From MTP4 sp9310u (GTDB taxonomy: Archaea; Halobacteriota; Methanosarcinia; Methanosarcinales; Methanosarcinaceae), in contig DAOUSW010000102.1 in NCBI GenBank assembly GCA_030627005.1, forward strand, positions 1 to 12,619: a DNA stretch of 12,619 bases, given 5' to 3'. Below are positions 1-7,162 of the stretch, one piece after another. Made by a program: the position numbers and the translations under genes. Numbering within the stretch: position 1 is the first letter of the stretch; every line of letters begins with the position of its first letter. The notes under the pieces are model-generated. The model saw nothing but the letters and a program-made list of their open reading frames with translations, searched no databases and was not told where the DNA came from.

Positions 1-220
1 AAGTACGGAACCGAAAAAAGAGATCGTGCTCATTAATTCCAGCAGGACGAATTCATCTTTACCAGGCAGCAAATGGAACACATTGGATATAATTGCGACA
101 TCTCGTCCATTTCCACACCGAATATGCCAGGATAGGCAGCAAATGGAACACATTGGATATAATTGCGACCGCAAGCATAAAGATAACAGACATCAATGCC
201 ATCGCAATTTTCATCCTCAT
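1..220 (-). pseudogene. Frameshifted, partial gene for a small-signal/anchor protein
   Basis: On the minus strand an ATG at 220-218 is preceded by an SD-like AGGGG (complement of 228-232) seven bases upstream. The frame begins MRMKIAMALMSVIFMLAVAI, a short basic start plus a hydrophobic stretch, typical of a signal peptide or membrane anchor. It runs 53 codons to a TAA at 61-59. Removing one copy of the 36-bp repeat at 64-99/134-169 plus the 34-bp spacer (70 bp, not a multiple of three) restores an open frame. That frame continues ...VFHLLP-GKDEFVLLELMSTI to the window edge. I therefore read this as the 5' end of a longer gene disrupted by a 70-bp insertion. The alternative is a genuine 53-aa small protein. 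Function is not recognisable. The gene is divergent from the DUF4386 gene and shares the 221-469 spacer with it. Confidence 0.5.
64..169. repeat. Exact 36-bp direct repeat, 70-bp period
   Basis: Positions 64-99 and 134-169 are identical over 36 bases (starting aggcagcaaatgg, ending aattgcgac) and are separated by 34 bases. The 34-base spacer is not repeated on either outer side, so this is not a simple 70-bp tandem duplication. Both copies lie inside the minus-strand gene that starts at 220, and the insertion changes its frame. Confidence 0.95.
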
Positions 221-420
221 TAAATCGCCCCTATGAAGTAGAAAATCATGTAAAATCTTATAATGCCTGGATTTTCGATATAAAACTCAGTTGAATATAC
301 AAGGTTTAACTACTTATAATTATTATGACTTCAATTCTGCAAAACAGTAATTGATTGAAGAATTGGTCAGGCTTTTCATATTTGCCTTCAGACTTAAAAC
401 CAAAATTGCCGCCGAGTAAC
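221..420. other. Divergent intergenic region
   Basis: This AT-rich spacer separates the minus-strand gene (start 220) from the plus-strand DUF4386 gene. It holds the minus-strand SD (228-232). TATA-like stretches readable on the minus strand lie around 252-266 and 278-287; either could drive the leftward gene, and I cannot choose between them. I see no RNA gene or convincing coding frame here. Confidence 0.4.
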
Positions 421-430
421 ATATAAATAA
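421..430 (+). promoter_or_regulatory. TATA box for the DUF4386 gene
   Basis: ATATAAATAA matches an archaeal TATA element. A start site about 25 nt downstream falls near 450, just before the SD GGGAGGGGG at 453-461. This favours translation from 470 rather than from the in-frame ATG at 434, which would lie upstream of the transcript start. Confidence 0.5.
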
Positions 431-469
431 GGGATGTGGAGAAACTTAACCTGGGAGGGGGAAATTGAA

Positions 470-1183
470 ATGGCAAACCGTACCGCCGACATATCGCTGC
501 GCGAAGCCGCTATAGTCGCAGGGTTCGGGTATCTGATTATATTTATACTCGGCATCTCCGCTAATTTTTTTGTGCTCCAGAATCTTATTGTGCCGGAAGA
601 TGCTGCAGCAACCGTAAACAATATCACGACCAATGAGTGGCAATTTCGTCTGGGTATTCTGGCCTTTATTATTATGGTTATTTTTGATGTGGTGGTGGCC
701 TGGGCGCTTTATGTTTTGCTCAAACCGGTAAACAGGAGCCTTTCGCTTCTTGCAGCGTGGTTCAGGCTGGTGAACGGGACTATTTTCGGAATCGCCCTGT
801 ACAATCTTTTTAGCGTTTTGCAACTTTTAGGCGGTGCCAGCTACCTGAACGTATTTGAAACCGGTCAGCTGCAGGCTCAGGTGATGTTATTTCTCAATGC
901 GTTTAACGATACCTGGCTGATCGGCTTGATCTTTTTTGGCATTCATTTGTTTATCCTTGGCTGTTTGATTTTCAGGTCGGATTACATCCCTGGAATTCTT
1001 GGTGTCCTGCTGATAATTGCAGCTCTGGGCTATCTGATTGATAGTTTTGCAAATTTCCTTTTCCCCGGTTACGCTGACTACGAAACAATATTTTTGCTGA
1101 TTGTTGTCGTACCCGGGATTATCGGGGAACTGTCGCTTACCCTGTGGCTTTTATTGAAAGGTGCTAAAATACCTAATATATAA
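470..1183 (+). CDS. DUF4386-like integral membrane protein
   Basis: This 237-residue, strongly hydrophobic protein has about six membrane helices (roughly residues 17-37, 61-84, 93-120, 146-168, 173-193 and 207-229). The length, helix layout and the C-terminal motif GELSLTLWLLLKG fit the DUF4386 family of membrane proteins, whose biochemical function is not established. The start at 470 is chosen because a very strong SD, GGGAGGGGG, lies at 453-461 with eight bases of spacing. An in-frame ATG at 434 has no SD and would add 12 hydrophilic residues. The gene stands behind its own TATA box. The next gene follows after 88 bases, so readthrough into the protease gene is possible. I see no catalytic motif, and family assignment is from memory of the family pattern. 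Confidence 0.8.
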   Translation: MANRTADISLREAAIVAGFGYLIIFILGISANFFVLQNLIVPEDAAATVNNITTNEWQFRLGILAFIIMVIFDVVVAWALYVLLKPVNRSLSLLAAWFRLVNGTIFGIALYNLFSVLQLLGGASYLNVFETGQLQAQVMLFLNAFNDTWLIGLIFFGIHLFILGCLIFRSDYIPGILGVLLIIAALGYLIDSFANFLFPGYADYETIFLLIVVVPGIIGELSLTLWLLLKGAKIPNI

Positions 1184-1187
1184 CGCT

Positions 1188-1200
1188 AAATATAATTAAA
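1188..1200 (+). promoter_or_regulatory. Possible TATA box before the protease gene
   Basis: AAATATAATTAAA lies 72-84 bases before the ATG at 1272. A start site near 1222-1226 would give a leader of about 50 nt. The 13-base stretch cataaaccaaacc at 1229-1241 just downstream recurs at 2751-2763 before the relic copy of this gene, so the leader region has a duplicated ancestor. Confidence 0.35.
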
Positions 1201-1271
1201 GCACAATTTAACATAAGCATCGGAATACCATAAACCAAACCGAACAGAACCCGGCGGGTTGGTGAACGCTA

Positions 1272-1751
1272 ATGATAAAATCAGGCGGCTCTTTTTTCTA
1301 TAAAGGACAGCGCTGCACCATCGGCGCTGTTATCCCAATCAAAGGGCTGATTTACATGGTCACGGCTTCTCATATCTTTCAGGGGGAAGGAGACCATTTA
1401 ATTGTTGATGGGAAGGAACTCACTGTTACGAGCATTTTGAAAGCCTTTGATTTAACCCTGATAGAGCTTCCTCCTGACTGCGTGGTTGAGATAACCGAGC
1501 TTGGCAGCCCAGCCGAACTGGAGCAGGCTTTACTTGTCAATGATCTTCATGTTATCAAATGCAGGGTAGTTAATGCCGGAGCTTCATTGCTTTACCTGGG
1601 CTTTCGCTGCCGTGATCTGCCGGAGCCGGGAGATAGCGGATCCCCTATTCTGCAGGCGGGGAAGGTAATAGGGTTCATATCCTCAATAACGATGGACACC
1701 TGTATGGGAACTGCAATCTCATCTAACATTCTCCGCAGCCTGGGAGGATGA
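1272..1751 (+). CDS. Minimal trypsin-like serine protease
   Basis: This 159-residue protein carries the three catalytic motifs of the chymotrypsin/trypsin (S1) fold in the right order. TASHIF places His34, AFDLTLIELP places Asp60, and the classic EPGDSGSPIL places Ser122, followed by GKVIGFIS as the closing strand. No signal peptide or membrane helix is visible, so it probably acts in the cytoplasm. It is much shorter than a typical digestive trypsin (about 220-230 residues), keeping little beyond the double barrel. It has five cysteines (16, 70, 97, 113, 144). The start is supported by GGTGA at 1261-1265, six bases upstream. The stop is TGA. Substrate is unknown; a regulatory or effector peptidase is possible, but nothing nearby names a partner. 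A decayed copy of its 5' end lies at 2751-2834. Confidence 0.8.
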   Translation: MIKSGGSFFYKGQRCTIGAVIPIKGLIYMVTASHIFQGEGDHLIVDGKELTVTSILKAFDLTLIELPPDCVVEITELGSPAELEQALLVNDLHVIKCRVVNAGASLLYLGFRCRDLPEPGDSGSPILQAGKVIGFISSITMDTCMGTAISSNILRSLGG

Positions 1752-1865
1752 CGAAGTTCCGGAGATAAAAACGGTATCGGTTTTCGTCTTTTGATTTGTG
1801 TTGTTTATTTTATGCCGTTTGCTTTATATTGCGGGAACTTCTAATATTTATCGGGGATCTATAAA
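1752..1865. other. Spacer with T-rich tract after the protease gene
   Basis: After the TGA at 1749-1751 the sequence becomes T-rich (gttttcgtctttt and then tgtttatttta), which could end transcription. Only a weak aaaac/gtttt pairing around 1770-1785 is visible. A TATA-like CTTTATATT lies at about 1821-1829, before the small frame at 1866. Confidence 0.3.
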
Positions 1866-1946
1866 ATGAGATTTTTAGATATTGGTGTGGGAACATTTGG
1901 AAAATTGATTAGCACCAGAAGGTTTGACAGCCCCATCACGCCATAA
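1866..1946 (+). CDS. Orphan 26-codon ORF, possible gene remnant
   Basis: An ATG at 1866 has a good SD-like GGGGAT at 1853-1858, seven bases upstream, and opens a 26-codon frame ending in TAA. It reads MRFLDIGVGTFGKLIST and then RRFDSPITP. The IGVGTFGKLI core resembles IIGIGTYGVGRLI, which is readable in the open extension upstream of the HEAT-repeat protein's TTG start (minus strand, 9218-9277). This may be the surviving N-terminus of a lost gene or a small protein of its own. I do not recognise a family. The next gene starts 33 bases later in a different frame. Confidence 0.3.
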   Translation: MRFLDIGVGTFGKLISTRRFDSPITP

Positions 1947-1978
1947 ACGCTTATGCGAATTATCCAAAAAAATCGGGA

Positions 1979-2584
1979 GTGTTGGAATTGGTTTCATCCA
2001 CAGTTGTCCTTGCTTTTTGTCTGGTGGCATTTGCAGTTATTCACAGCCTTACGGCAAGCCTGCCTTGCAAACGCTTCGTCGTGCGAATCGTGGGTTCCAG
2101 GGCAGAACCATTGTATATGCCGGTATACAGCCTGATCGCATTTGTAACAATAGCACCGCTCGTCTATCTGCTCATCAAAAATCCGGGGCCGTTTCTCTAC
2201 ATAGTACCTTCTCCCTGGCGCTGGCTGATGGTCGGGGGACAGTTAACTGCTGCAATCGTTGCTCCCAGAGCTATGCGAGATGCACCTCACAGGTTCAAAC
2301 TACGCTCACAGCTTGCTGCCCCGAAGACTCCTGATGCAGGCTCCCTGGATATCCGGGGCATTTACCGCTGGATAAGGGACCCTTTTCTGCTCACGGGCCT
2401 GATTATTATCTGGCTGACCCCCTTCATGACCGTCAACCTGCTTGTCATTTACATTTTGACAACCATATACCTGTTTCTGGGGTCCCTGCACTGGGAAACC
2501 AGGCTTGTGTCCCAGTTTGGGGACGAATACCGTGAATACCAGAAACGGGTTCACAGGATAATTCCCCATTCAGGGAGATATTAA
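1979..2584 (+). CDS. Isoprenylcysteine/NnrU-type membrane methyltransferase family protein
   Basis: This protein of about 201 residues has hydrophobic segments near residues 6-24, 46-66, 80-95 and 135-169. The C-terminal half carries the pattern of the ICMT/PEMT/NnrU superfamily. Residues 128-145 (GIYRWIRDPFLLTGLIIIW) correspond to the usual RHP-L-G motif; here it is RDP, with Asp in place of His. The closing HWETRLVSQFGDEYREYQKR at 171-190 is the E-R-L...FG-Y--Y motif expected in the SAM-binding region. Members methylate small or prenylated substrates at the membrane using SAM; this substrate is unknown. The longest frame begins at GTG 1979, but GGGAG at 1975-1979 overlaps that codon and sits eight bases before TTG 1988. 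TTG 1988 (198 residues) is therefore the likelier start by SD spacing. The stop is TAA. Confidence 0.7.
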   Translation: MLELVSSTVVLAFCLVAFAVIHSLTASLPCKRFVVRIVGSRAEPLYMPVYSLIAFVTIAPLVYLLIKNPGPFLYIVPSPWRWLMVGGQLTAAIVAPRAMRDAPHRFKLRSQLAAPKTPDAGSLDIRGIYRWIRDPFLLTGLIIIWLTPFMTVNLLVIYILTTIYLFLGSLHWETRLVSQFGDEYREYQKRVHRIIPHSGRY

Positions 2585-2631
2585 TAAAAAATTTTTATCC
2601 CCTCCGACTTAACACACCAACAACCTGTCTC

Positions 2632-2686
2632 TTCAATTCAGGCCCCTACTCTTCGGTTCGGGCCTCAGTTTTTTCAGTTCAGGCAA
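2632..2686 (+). repeat. Three degenerate 14-nt motifs, about 20-bp period
   Basis: ttcaattcaggccc (2632-2645), ttcggttcgggcct (2652-2665) and ttcagttcaggcaa (2673-2686) share TTCrrTTCrGGC at spacings of 20 and 21 bases. They lie in the gene-free stretch after the methyltransferase. They could be a decayed tandem repeat or spaced binding sites one or two helical turns apart. No function can be assigned. Confidence 0.45.
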
Positions 2687-2750
2687 TACTTCGCCTAACC
2701 TTTTTCCTGCATTATCTATAGAAAACCCACTCCATGTACGTTTTATTCCG

Positions 2751-2834
2751 CATAAACCAAACCTAAGTGAAATTAGCAGGTTGATGACAAGTTTATGATA
2801 ATCCGGCGGTTCTTTTTTCTATAATGGAAAGTAC
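2751..2834 (+). pseudogene. 5' relic of a second trypsin-like protease gene
   Basis: This stretch aligns with the leader and start of the protease gene at 1229-1310. The 13 bases cataaaccaaacc are identical (2751-2763 versus 1229-1241). The distance to the ATG is the same within one base (44 versus 43), the SD area aggttgatga resembles gggttggtga, and ATGATA begins both. After ATG 2795 a two-base deletion shifts the frame. Read past it, the relic encodes SGGSFFYNGK against SGGSFFYKGQ in the intact gene. Similarity ends soon after about 2834, and no His, Asp or Ser motif follows. It is a truncated, non-functional duplicate. Confidence 0.7.
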
Positions 2835-3180
2835 CGTAAGCCAAAAGCGAAATCCCCACAAACAGCGGGATCAACTTTCATTGCCTCACACTCACGTTTT
2901 TCTTTGCTTGCCCAAAAAAAGTCATTTATATAACTCTCAAAAAGCAGTTTTTCCTGTGCCTACTCCACAAACCTTAGTACTTCCATCTTTTTTCCTCGTG
3001 AAAGCCAGGCCCTGATAATGCCGAACGACAGCGAGAGGGACCTTAACCCTGCCTCTGGTAAACCTCATATTTCGGAATACCTCCTATAAGCATCCGGAAC
3101 CTTTAATTTTTCATAAATATCAAGACGATTCATAAAAAATTATATATTTTTATAAAAATTTGTAAATATATATTTGAACT
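2835..3180. other. Gene-free spacer, AT-rich toward its end
   Basis: No convincing gene is visible; a short open frame from 2824 has no SD and low-complexity, unlike-protein composition. The last part (3120-3180) is extremely AT-rich and contains a perfect 14-base palindrome, atttttataaaaat, at 3146-3159, upstream of the surface-protein TATA box. It could be a regulator site or simply part of an AT-rich promoter region. Confidence 0.35.
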
Positions 3181-3184
3181 GCTG

Positions 3185-3195
3185 ATATAAAATTC
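3185..3195 (+). promoter_or_regulatory. TATA box of the large surface-protein gene
   Basis: ATATAAAATTC lies 81 bases before the start codon. The identical 11-mer lies at 12013-12023, 82 bases before the start of the paralogous gene at 12106. A start site about 25 nt downstream implies a leader of about 60 nt. Conservation of both sequence and distance supports a real promoter. Confidence 0.6.
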
Positions 3196-3276
3196 GTTAC
3201 GTTTTATAGGTATACACTCATTAGTTCTATTTAAAAGCATAATTTTTCAATATATATTCATATAGGGGCAAATATT

Positions 3277-6200
3277 ATGGGAAGTAAAGAATGTATTGGG
3301 ATTTATTTTTTAGTTACTTTACTTTTAATAAGCATAGGACCAGCATCAGCGGCAGATATTACTGTGAACAACGGTACCGGATAGGGAGTAGATGGTTCCG
3401 GATAGGGAGCAGATTTTACTTCAATTCAGGCTGCCGTGGATGCTGCAAAGGACGGGGACACTATCATTGTGTACAGCGGCACCTATACGGAAAATATAGA
3501 TGTAAACAAGGAACTGACAATAATCTCAGAATCAGGAAATCCGGAAGATACGGTTGTACAGGCTCCCGGGTGGCACGGAAAGATCTTCAATATAACTGCA
3601 AATAATGTGACAATAAATGGCTTTAAGGTAGAAGGCGGTGATCAGGGAATAATCCTTGATTGCGTTCAGTATAACAACATTAGTAATAACAAAATATCTT
3701 GCATGAATGGAATTGTGCTAGGCTCTTCCAGCTACAACACATTGCACAATAATAATTGCGGCTATTTAAATAGCATCGATATTTCTTATTCAAACAACAA
3801 CCTCTTGAGCAATAACAGTTTTTTGGCGATGGAATTTTGCTTTTTTATGCGTCATTCCAACAACAATATACTGATAGGGAACAGTATTCATGGTGAACAT
3901 CCCTTTTTGCTTGAATATTCCTGTAACAACAAAATGTACAATAATTCAATAACTGGGTTTGACGGGACCAGTTTGTTTTATTCTAGTAACAACACAATGA
4001 GCAATAACTATATAGGTGGAGGTGACGCCGGGATCTCAGTGTCATTTTCAAACAACACCACAATGAGCAATAACTATGTCTCCGGGGATTACGGAATCAT
4101 TATTGGTTCTTCCAATTATTGCATAATGAGCAATAATACAGTCAGTGCCCAAGGCCTTAATGGTTTCAGTCTGAGTAACTCCAACAACAACATATTGAAA
4201 GACAACATTGTGGTCGAAGATGAGCATTACTCTGCATGCTGCAGCTTCTATCTGGGATCATCCAACAATAACATACTTACAGGCAACATAGCAAGACAAA
4301 CAATACTCGACGAAGGTTGTTGGAATATCAACCTCATTAATTCAAGCAGCAACCTCATCTACAACAATTATTTTAACAGCACCAAAAACGTATACGACAA
4401 CGGAAACAACATCTGGAACATAACGAAAACACCAGGCACAAACATAATCGGAGGGCCTTTCCTTGGGGGGAACTACTGGTCGGACTACGCAGGTGCAGAT
4501 ACTGACTTAGACGGCCTGGGAGATACCCGGCTTCCATATGATTCTGAAGGGCAAATAGCCAACGGAGGAGATTATCTGCCCCTTATAATGCCAGCCGGCC
4601 CCCCTGCAGTATATACCGTGAACAACAGTACCGGGCCGGCAGCAGATTACACCTCCATCCAAGCTGCTGTGAATGCTGCAAAGGACAGGGACACCATCAT
4701 TGTGTACAGCGGTATCTATCCAGAAGATGTAGATGTGAACAAGGAACTGACAATAATCTCGCAGTCAGGAAATCCGGAGGATACGGTCGTCCAGACATTC
4801 AAAATAACTGCAAATAACGTGACAATAAATGGCTTTGTGGTAAAAGGTTATTCTGGAATACGCCTTGATGGCGCTCAGTATAACAACATTAGTAACAATG
4901 AATTCTATCGAATCTCTCTGAGATCTTCCAGCAACAACACGGTGAGAAATAACAGTTGCGAGGGGGCATCAGATTGCTTCTATATTACTTATTCAAACAA
5001 CAACTTGATAATCAATAACAGTTTTTTGGCTATGGAACTTGGTATTTATATGCTTCATTCCAACAACAACATACTGATAGGGAACAGTATAGGTGCAGGA
5101 GATCACGGTTTAGTGCTTTATTATTCTCACAACAACACGGTGAGCAATACTACAGTAGGTGCCTGCTGGGAACCTATAGGTCTGAGGTTTTCCAGTAATA
5201 ACATAGTAAGCAATAACTACATGTCCGTCGCTGATACTGCAATTTTTCTGCATGATTCCTGCAACAATAACACAGTGAGCAATAACTATGTAAGGTCTGC
5301 TTCTGTCGCAATCAATCTGTGGTCTTCCAGCAACAACAACACAGTGAGCAATAACTATGTAGGTCATGCTTCTCCCGCAGTCAATCTGAGATCTTCTAGC
5401 AACAACAGAGTGAACAATAATACAGTAAATACCGGCTCTACTGCTTTCAATCTGAAAGATTCCAACAACAACGTTCTGAAAGACAACATTGCAAACAATG
5501 CTGATTTCGGAACCAAGTCCAGCTTCTGTCTGGAATCCTCCAATTACAATATACTGACCGGCAATGTAGCAGGAAAGAAAAAAATCCAAGAAGGTAAGGA
5601 AAATATCCACCTCAATAATTCAAACAGCAACCTCATCTACAACAACTATTTCAACAGCGCCAACAACGTTTACGATAACGGAAACAATATCTGGAACATC
5701 ACAAAAACACCGGGCACAAACATTGTCGGAGGGCCTTTCCTAGGTGGAAATTACTGGTCGGATTATGCCGGTGACGATACAGACGGAGACGGCCTGGGAG
5801 ATACCCTGCTTCCATATAATTGCGAAGGACAGATTGCAAATGGTGGAGATTATCTGCCTCTGGTTACGACAGCCGGGTCCACTCCTTCGATCCCGGCAAC
5901 AGTCGAGTCTGAAGGGACTGATACCAGCCGGATGAATTATAGGACTTCTGCTTCCAGATCTGACTCCAGGCTCGTAACCAGATCCGCACCCGCACCAGAT
6001 TCAACTGTCCTTTCTTTTGACCCTGAGACCGCTTTAGTAATCGAAGGGGAGGGGACCGAAATTCGGGTTATGGCAGACGAATTCCCTGAAGGGCTTGCGG
6101 GCTACAACCTGACTTTCAGCATTGAAGACCCGGAAATTGCGGAAATAACGGAAATCGAGTTTCCGGTGTGGGCAAACCTGACCGCCAGTTCCGACCTTCC

Positions 6201-6618
6201 CGCAGCTTCGGTTTACATGACTGCTTTTGACGGGGACGAAATGATCCAGGCAGGAGCTGAAAGCGTTATTCTTGGGAACCTGACAGTTTCCGGAAAAGCT
6301 TTTGGGAAAACAAATCTCACAATCACGGTGGAGGACCTGGATGATGATTCCGGAAACCCGGTAGAAGCTACCGTCCTTGAAGGCAGCATCGAGGTCAAAA
6401 TGGCCCTTATTCCGGAATACGGAAATTCCCCGGAGAACCCGGATACAGTTGAGGGCTACAAAGACTTTACTGGAAATGAAGAAATCTCCTCCAGGAACCT
6501 TGAAATGCCCTACAGCATAGAATGGATCAAAGAAAACATGCTTGAGGAGTTTTTCGATTTCAACGGAGACGGAAAGATCGATTTCAACGATATCGTAGCC
6601 CTTTTCAAAACTGGCTAA
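3277..6618 (+). CDS. Secreted NosD-like beta-helix surface protein with two in-frame TAG codons
   Basis: The ATG at 3277 has SD AGGGG at 3264-3268. Residues 1-25 are a signal peptide ending GPASA/A. Codons 36 and 43 are TAG (3382, 3403); the frame is otherwise open for 1,113 codons to TAA. Two right-handed beta-helix modules (about 45-438 and 445-865) follow. Each starts TSIQAAV-AAKD-DTIIVYSG, continues with many SNNT-SNN rungs, and closes GGNYWSDYAG and LPY-...GGDYLPL. Next come a Ser/Thr-rich linker, a cohesin-like domain (about 909-1040; AGYNLTFSIEDPEIAEI) and a dockerin-like tail with one EF-hand (DFNGDGKIDFND, 1094-1105). It is expected at the cell surface in carbohydrate binding or assembly. 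TAG read as pyrrolysine would give one protein. Otherwise a start at ATG 3436 would give 1,060 residues without a signal peptide. A pseudogene remains possible. Confidence 0.75.
3373..3414 (+). repeat. 21-bp tandem repeat, each unit containing TAG
   Basis: ggtaccggatagggagtaga+t (3373-3393) and ggttccggatagggagcaga+t (3394-3414) differ at only two positions. They encode GTG-TAG-GVD and GSG-TAG-GAD. The paralog at 12106 and the second module of the same protein have a single unit reading STGPAAD here. One unit therefore acquired TAG-GGA in place of CCT-GCA and was then duplicated in frame. Confidence 0.95.
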
Positions 6619-6988
6619 TAGGCTCTGGATCTGAAAAAAAGGAATTTGAATGCAAAGTTAGGGAGAAAAAGAGCTGGAAAACTCTTTTTCCTTCCTTGTT
6701 TTTTTATTTTCAGGAGCTTTTCCAGCCCGGATATAATACCCGGTTGAAAATTTAGATTAGGGGGCTCGATAAAGCAAAAACAATACCCTGGGCTTTATAG
6801 TCACCTGGTTTTTTGTGCGAATCTCGTATTTATAACGCAAAATTTGCATCATGAAAAAATTAATTTTTACTTTATTTATTAAGTCACTGTAAGGATTTTT
6901 TTAAATTTGTCATATGGAATTATTGGTCACTCCACTTACTATTTTTAGTCTTTTAAACATACTTCATGAAAAAGACTGTCGTCTTCGA
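5660..6988 (+). repeat. Segmental duplication, copy A (about 1.33 kb)
   Basis: From ccaacaacgttta at 5660 through gtcgtcttcga ending at 6988, this segment matches 10386-11737 closely. It covers the last beta-helix rungs, the cohesin-like and dockerin-like domains, the terminator hairpin and about 280 bases of downstream spacer. Identity looks highest in the coding part and lower, with small indels, in the spacer. Copy A is joined to an intact gene; copy B is not. Confidence 0.9.
6665..6705 (+). terminator. Hairpin plus T-tract terminator
   Basis: GAAAAAGAG (6665-6673) pairs perfectly with CTCTTTTTC (6682-6690) across an eight-base loop and is followed by a seven-T run at 6699-6705. It begins 47 bases after the surface-protein stop codon. 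The same hairpin with a different loop base is found behind the duplicate copy. Confidence 0.6.
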
Positions 6989-7109
6989 TTTCCCTTGTTT
7001 CCACAGGCATAAAACGATATTAGAAGGTCAGGTTGATATATTCTCGCAAAAAAGGGACATAAATAGCCAGCAGTCTCCGGACTGATCGACTTCGTTCAAC
7101 CGGTCCTTT
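6706..7109. other. Convergent intergenic spacer, first part duplicated
   Basis: This spacer separates the plus-strand surface gene from the minus-strand HEAT-repeat gene. Up to 6988 it is the non-coding tail of the segmental duplication (matched at 11431-11737, for example tttataacgcaaaatttg against tgtataacgcaaaatttg). From 6989 to 7109 I see no gene or structured RNA, only the far, unrecognisable end of the decayed HEAT unit. Confidence 0.5.
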
Positions 7110-7162
7110 CCTCACATCCCTTTCTTGATCGGCTGTAGCACAATTAAGTCGTCTCAGGTCTG
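7110..7162 (-). pseudogene. Decayed 19th HEAT-like unit beyond the stop codon
   Basis: Read on the minus strand immediately after the TAA at 7165-7163, the sequence still follows the 36-residue unit. In place of VPDKQQAWNDLIIL it gives VLDQ-stop-QT-stop-DDLIVL. After skipping one lost base it continues TADQERDVR, matching the usual LTADQDRDVRS. Two nonsense changes (apparently CAA to TAA and TGG to TGA) and one single-base deletion have inactivated it. Similarity fades after the VR position. Confidence 0.75.

Noticed and set aside
26..223. Plus-strand frame of 65 codons over the 36-bp repeats
   Set aside because: No SD, and the peptide simply repeats because of the DNA repeat. The minus strand has a good SD and a signal-like N-terminus.
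434..469. ATG 434 as start of the DUF4386 gene
   Set aside because: No SD, and it lies before the start site predicted from the TATA box at 421. ATG 470 has GGGAGGGGG at ideal spacing.
1924..2334. Plus-strand frame of 136 codons overlapping the methyltransferase gene
   Set aside because: It lies out of frame with the clear ICMT-type protein and has a shadow-like composition rich in Cys, Ser and Arg.
2824..3015. Plus-strand frame of 63 codons after the protease relic
   Set aside because: Its ATG is an out-of-frame artefact of the decayed protease codons, it has no SD, and the peptide has no recognisable pattern.
3291..3605. Overlapping plus-strand frame of 104 codons at the start of the surface gene
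   Set aside because: Composition is Cys/Arg/Tyr-rich, unlike a protein. The real frame here is the signal peptide and beta-helix entry.
5110..5610. Long minus-strand open frame inside the surface gene
   Set aside because: It is an antisense shadow of the repeated AAC/AGC-rich beta-helix codons, with no start signals.
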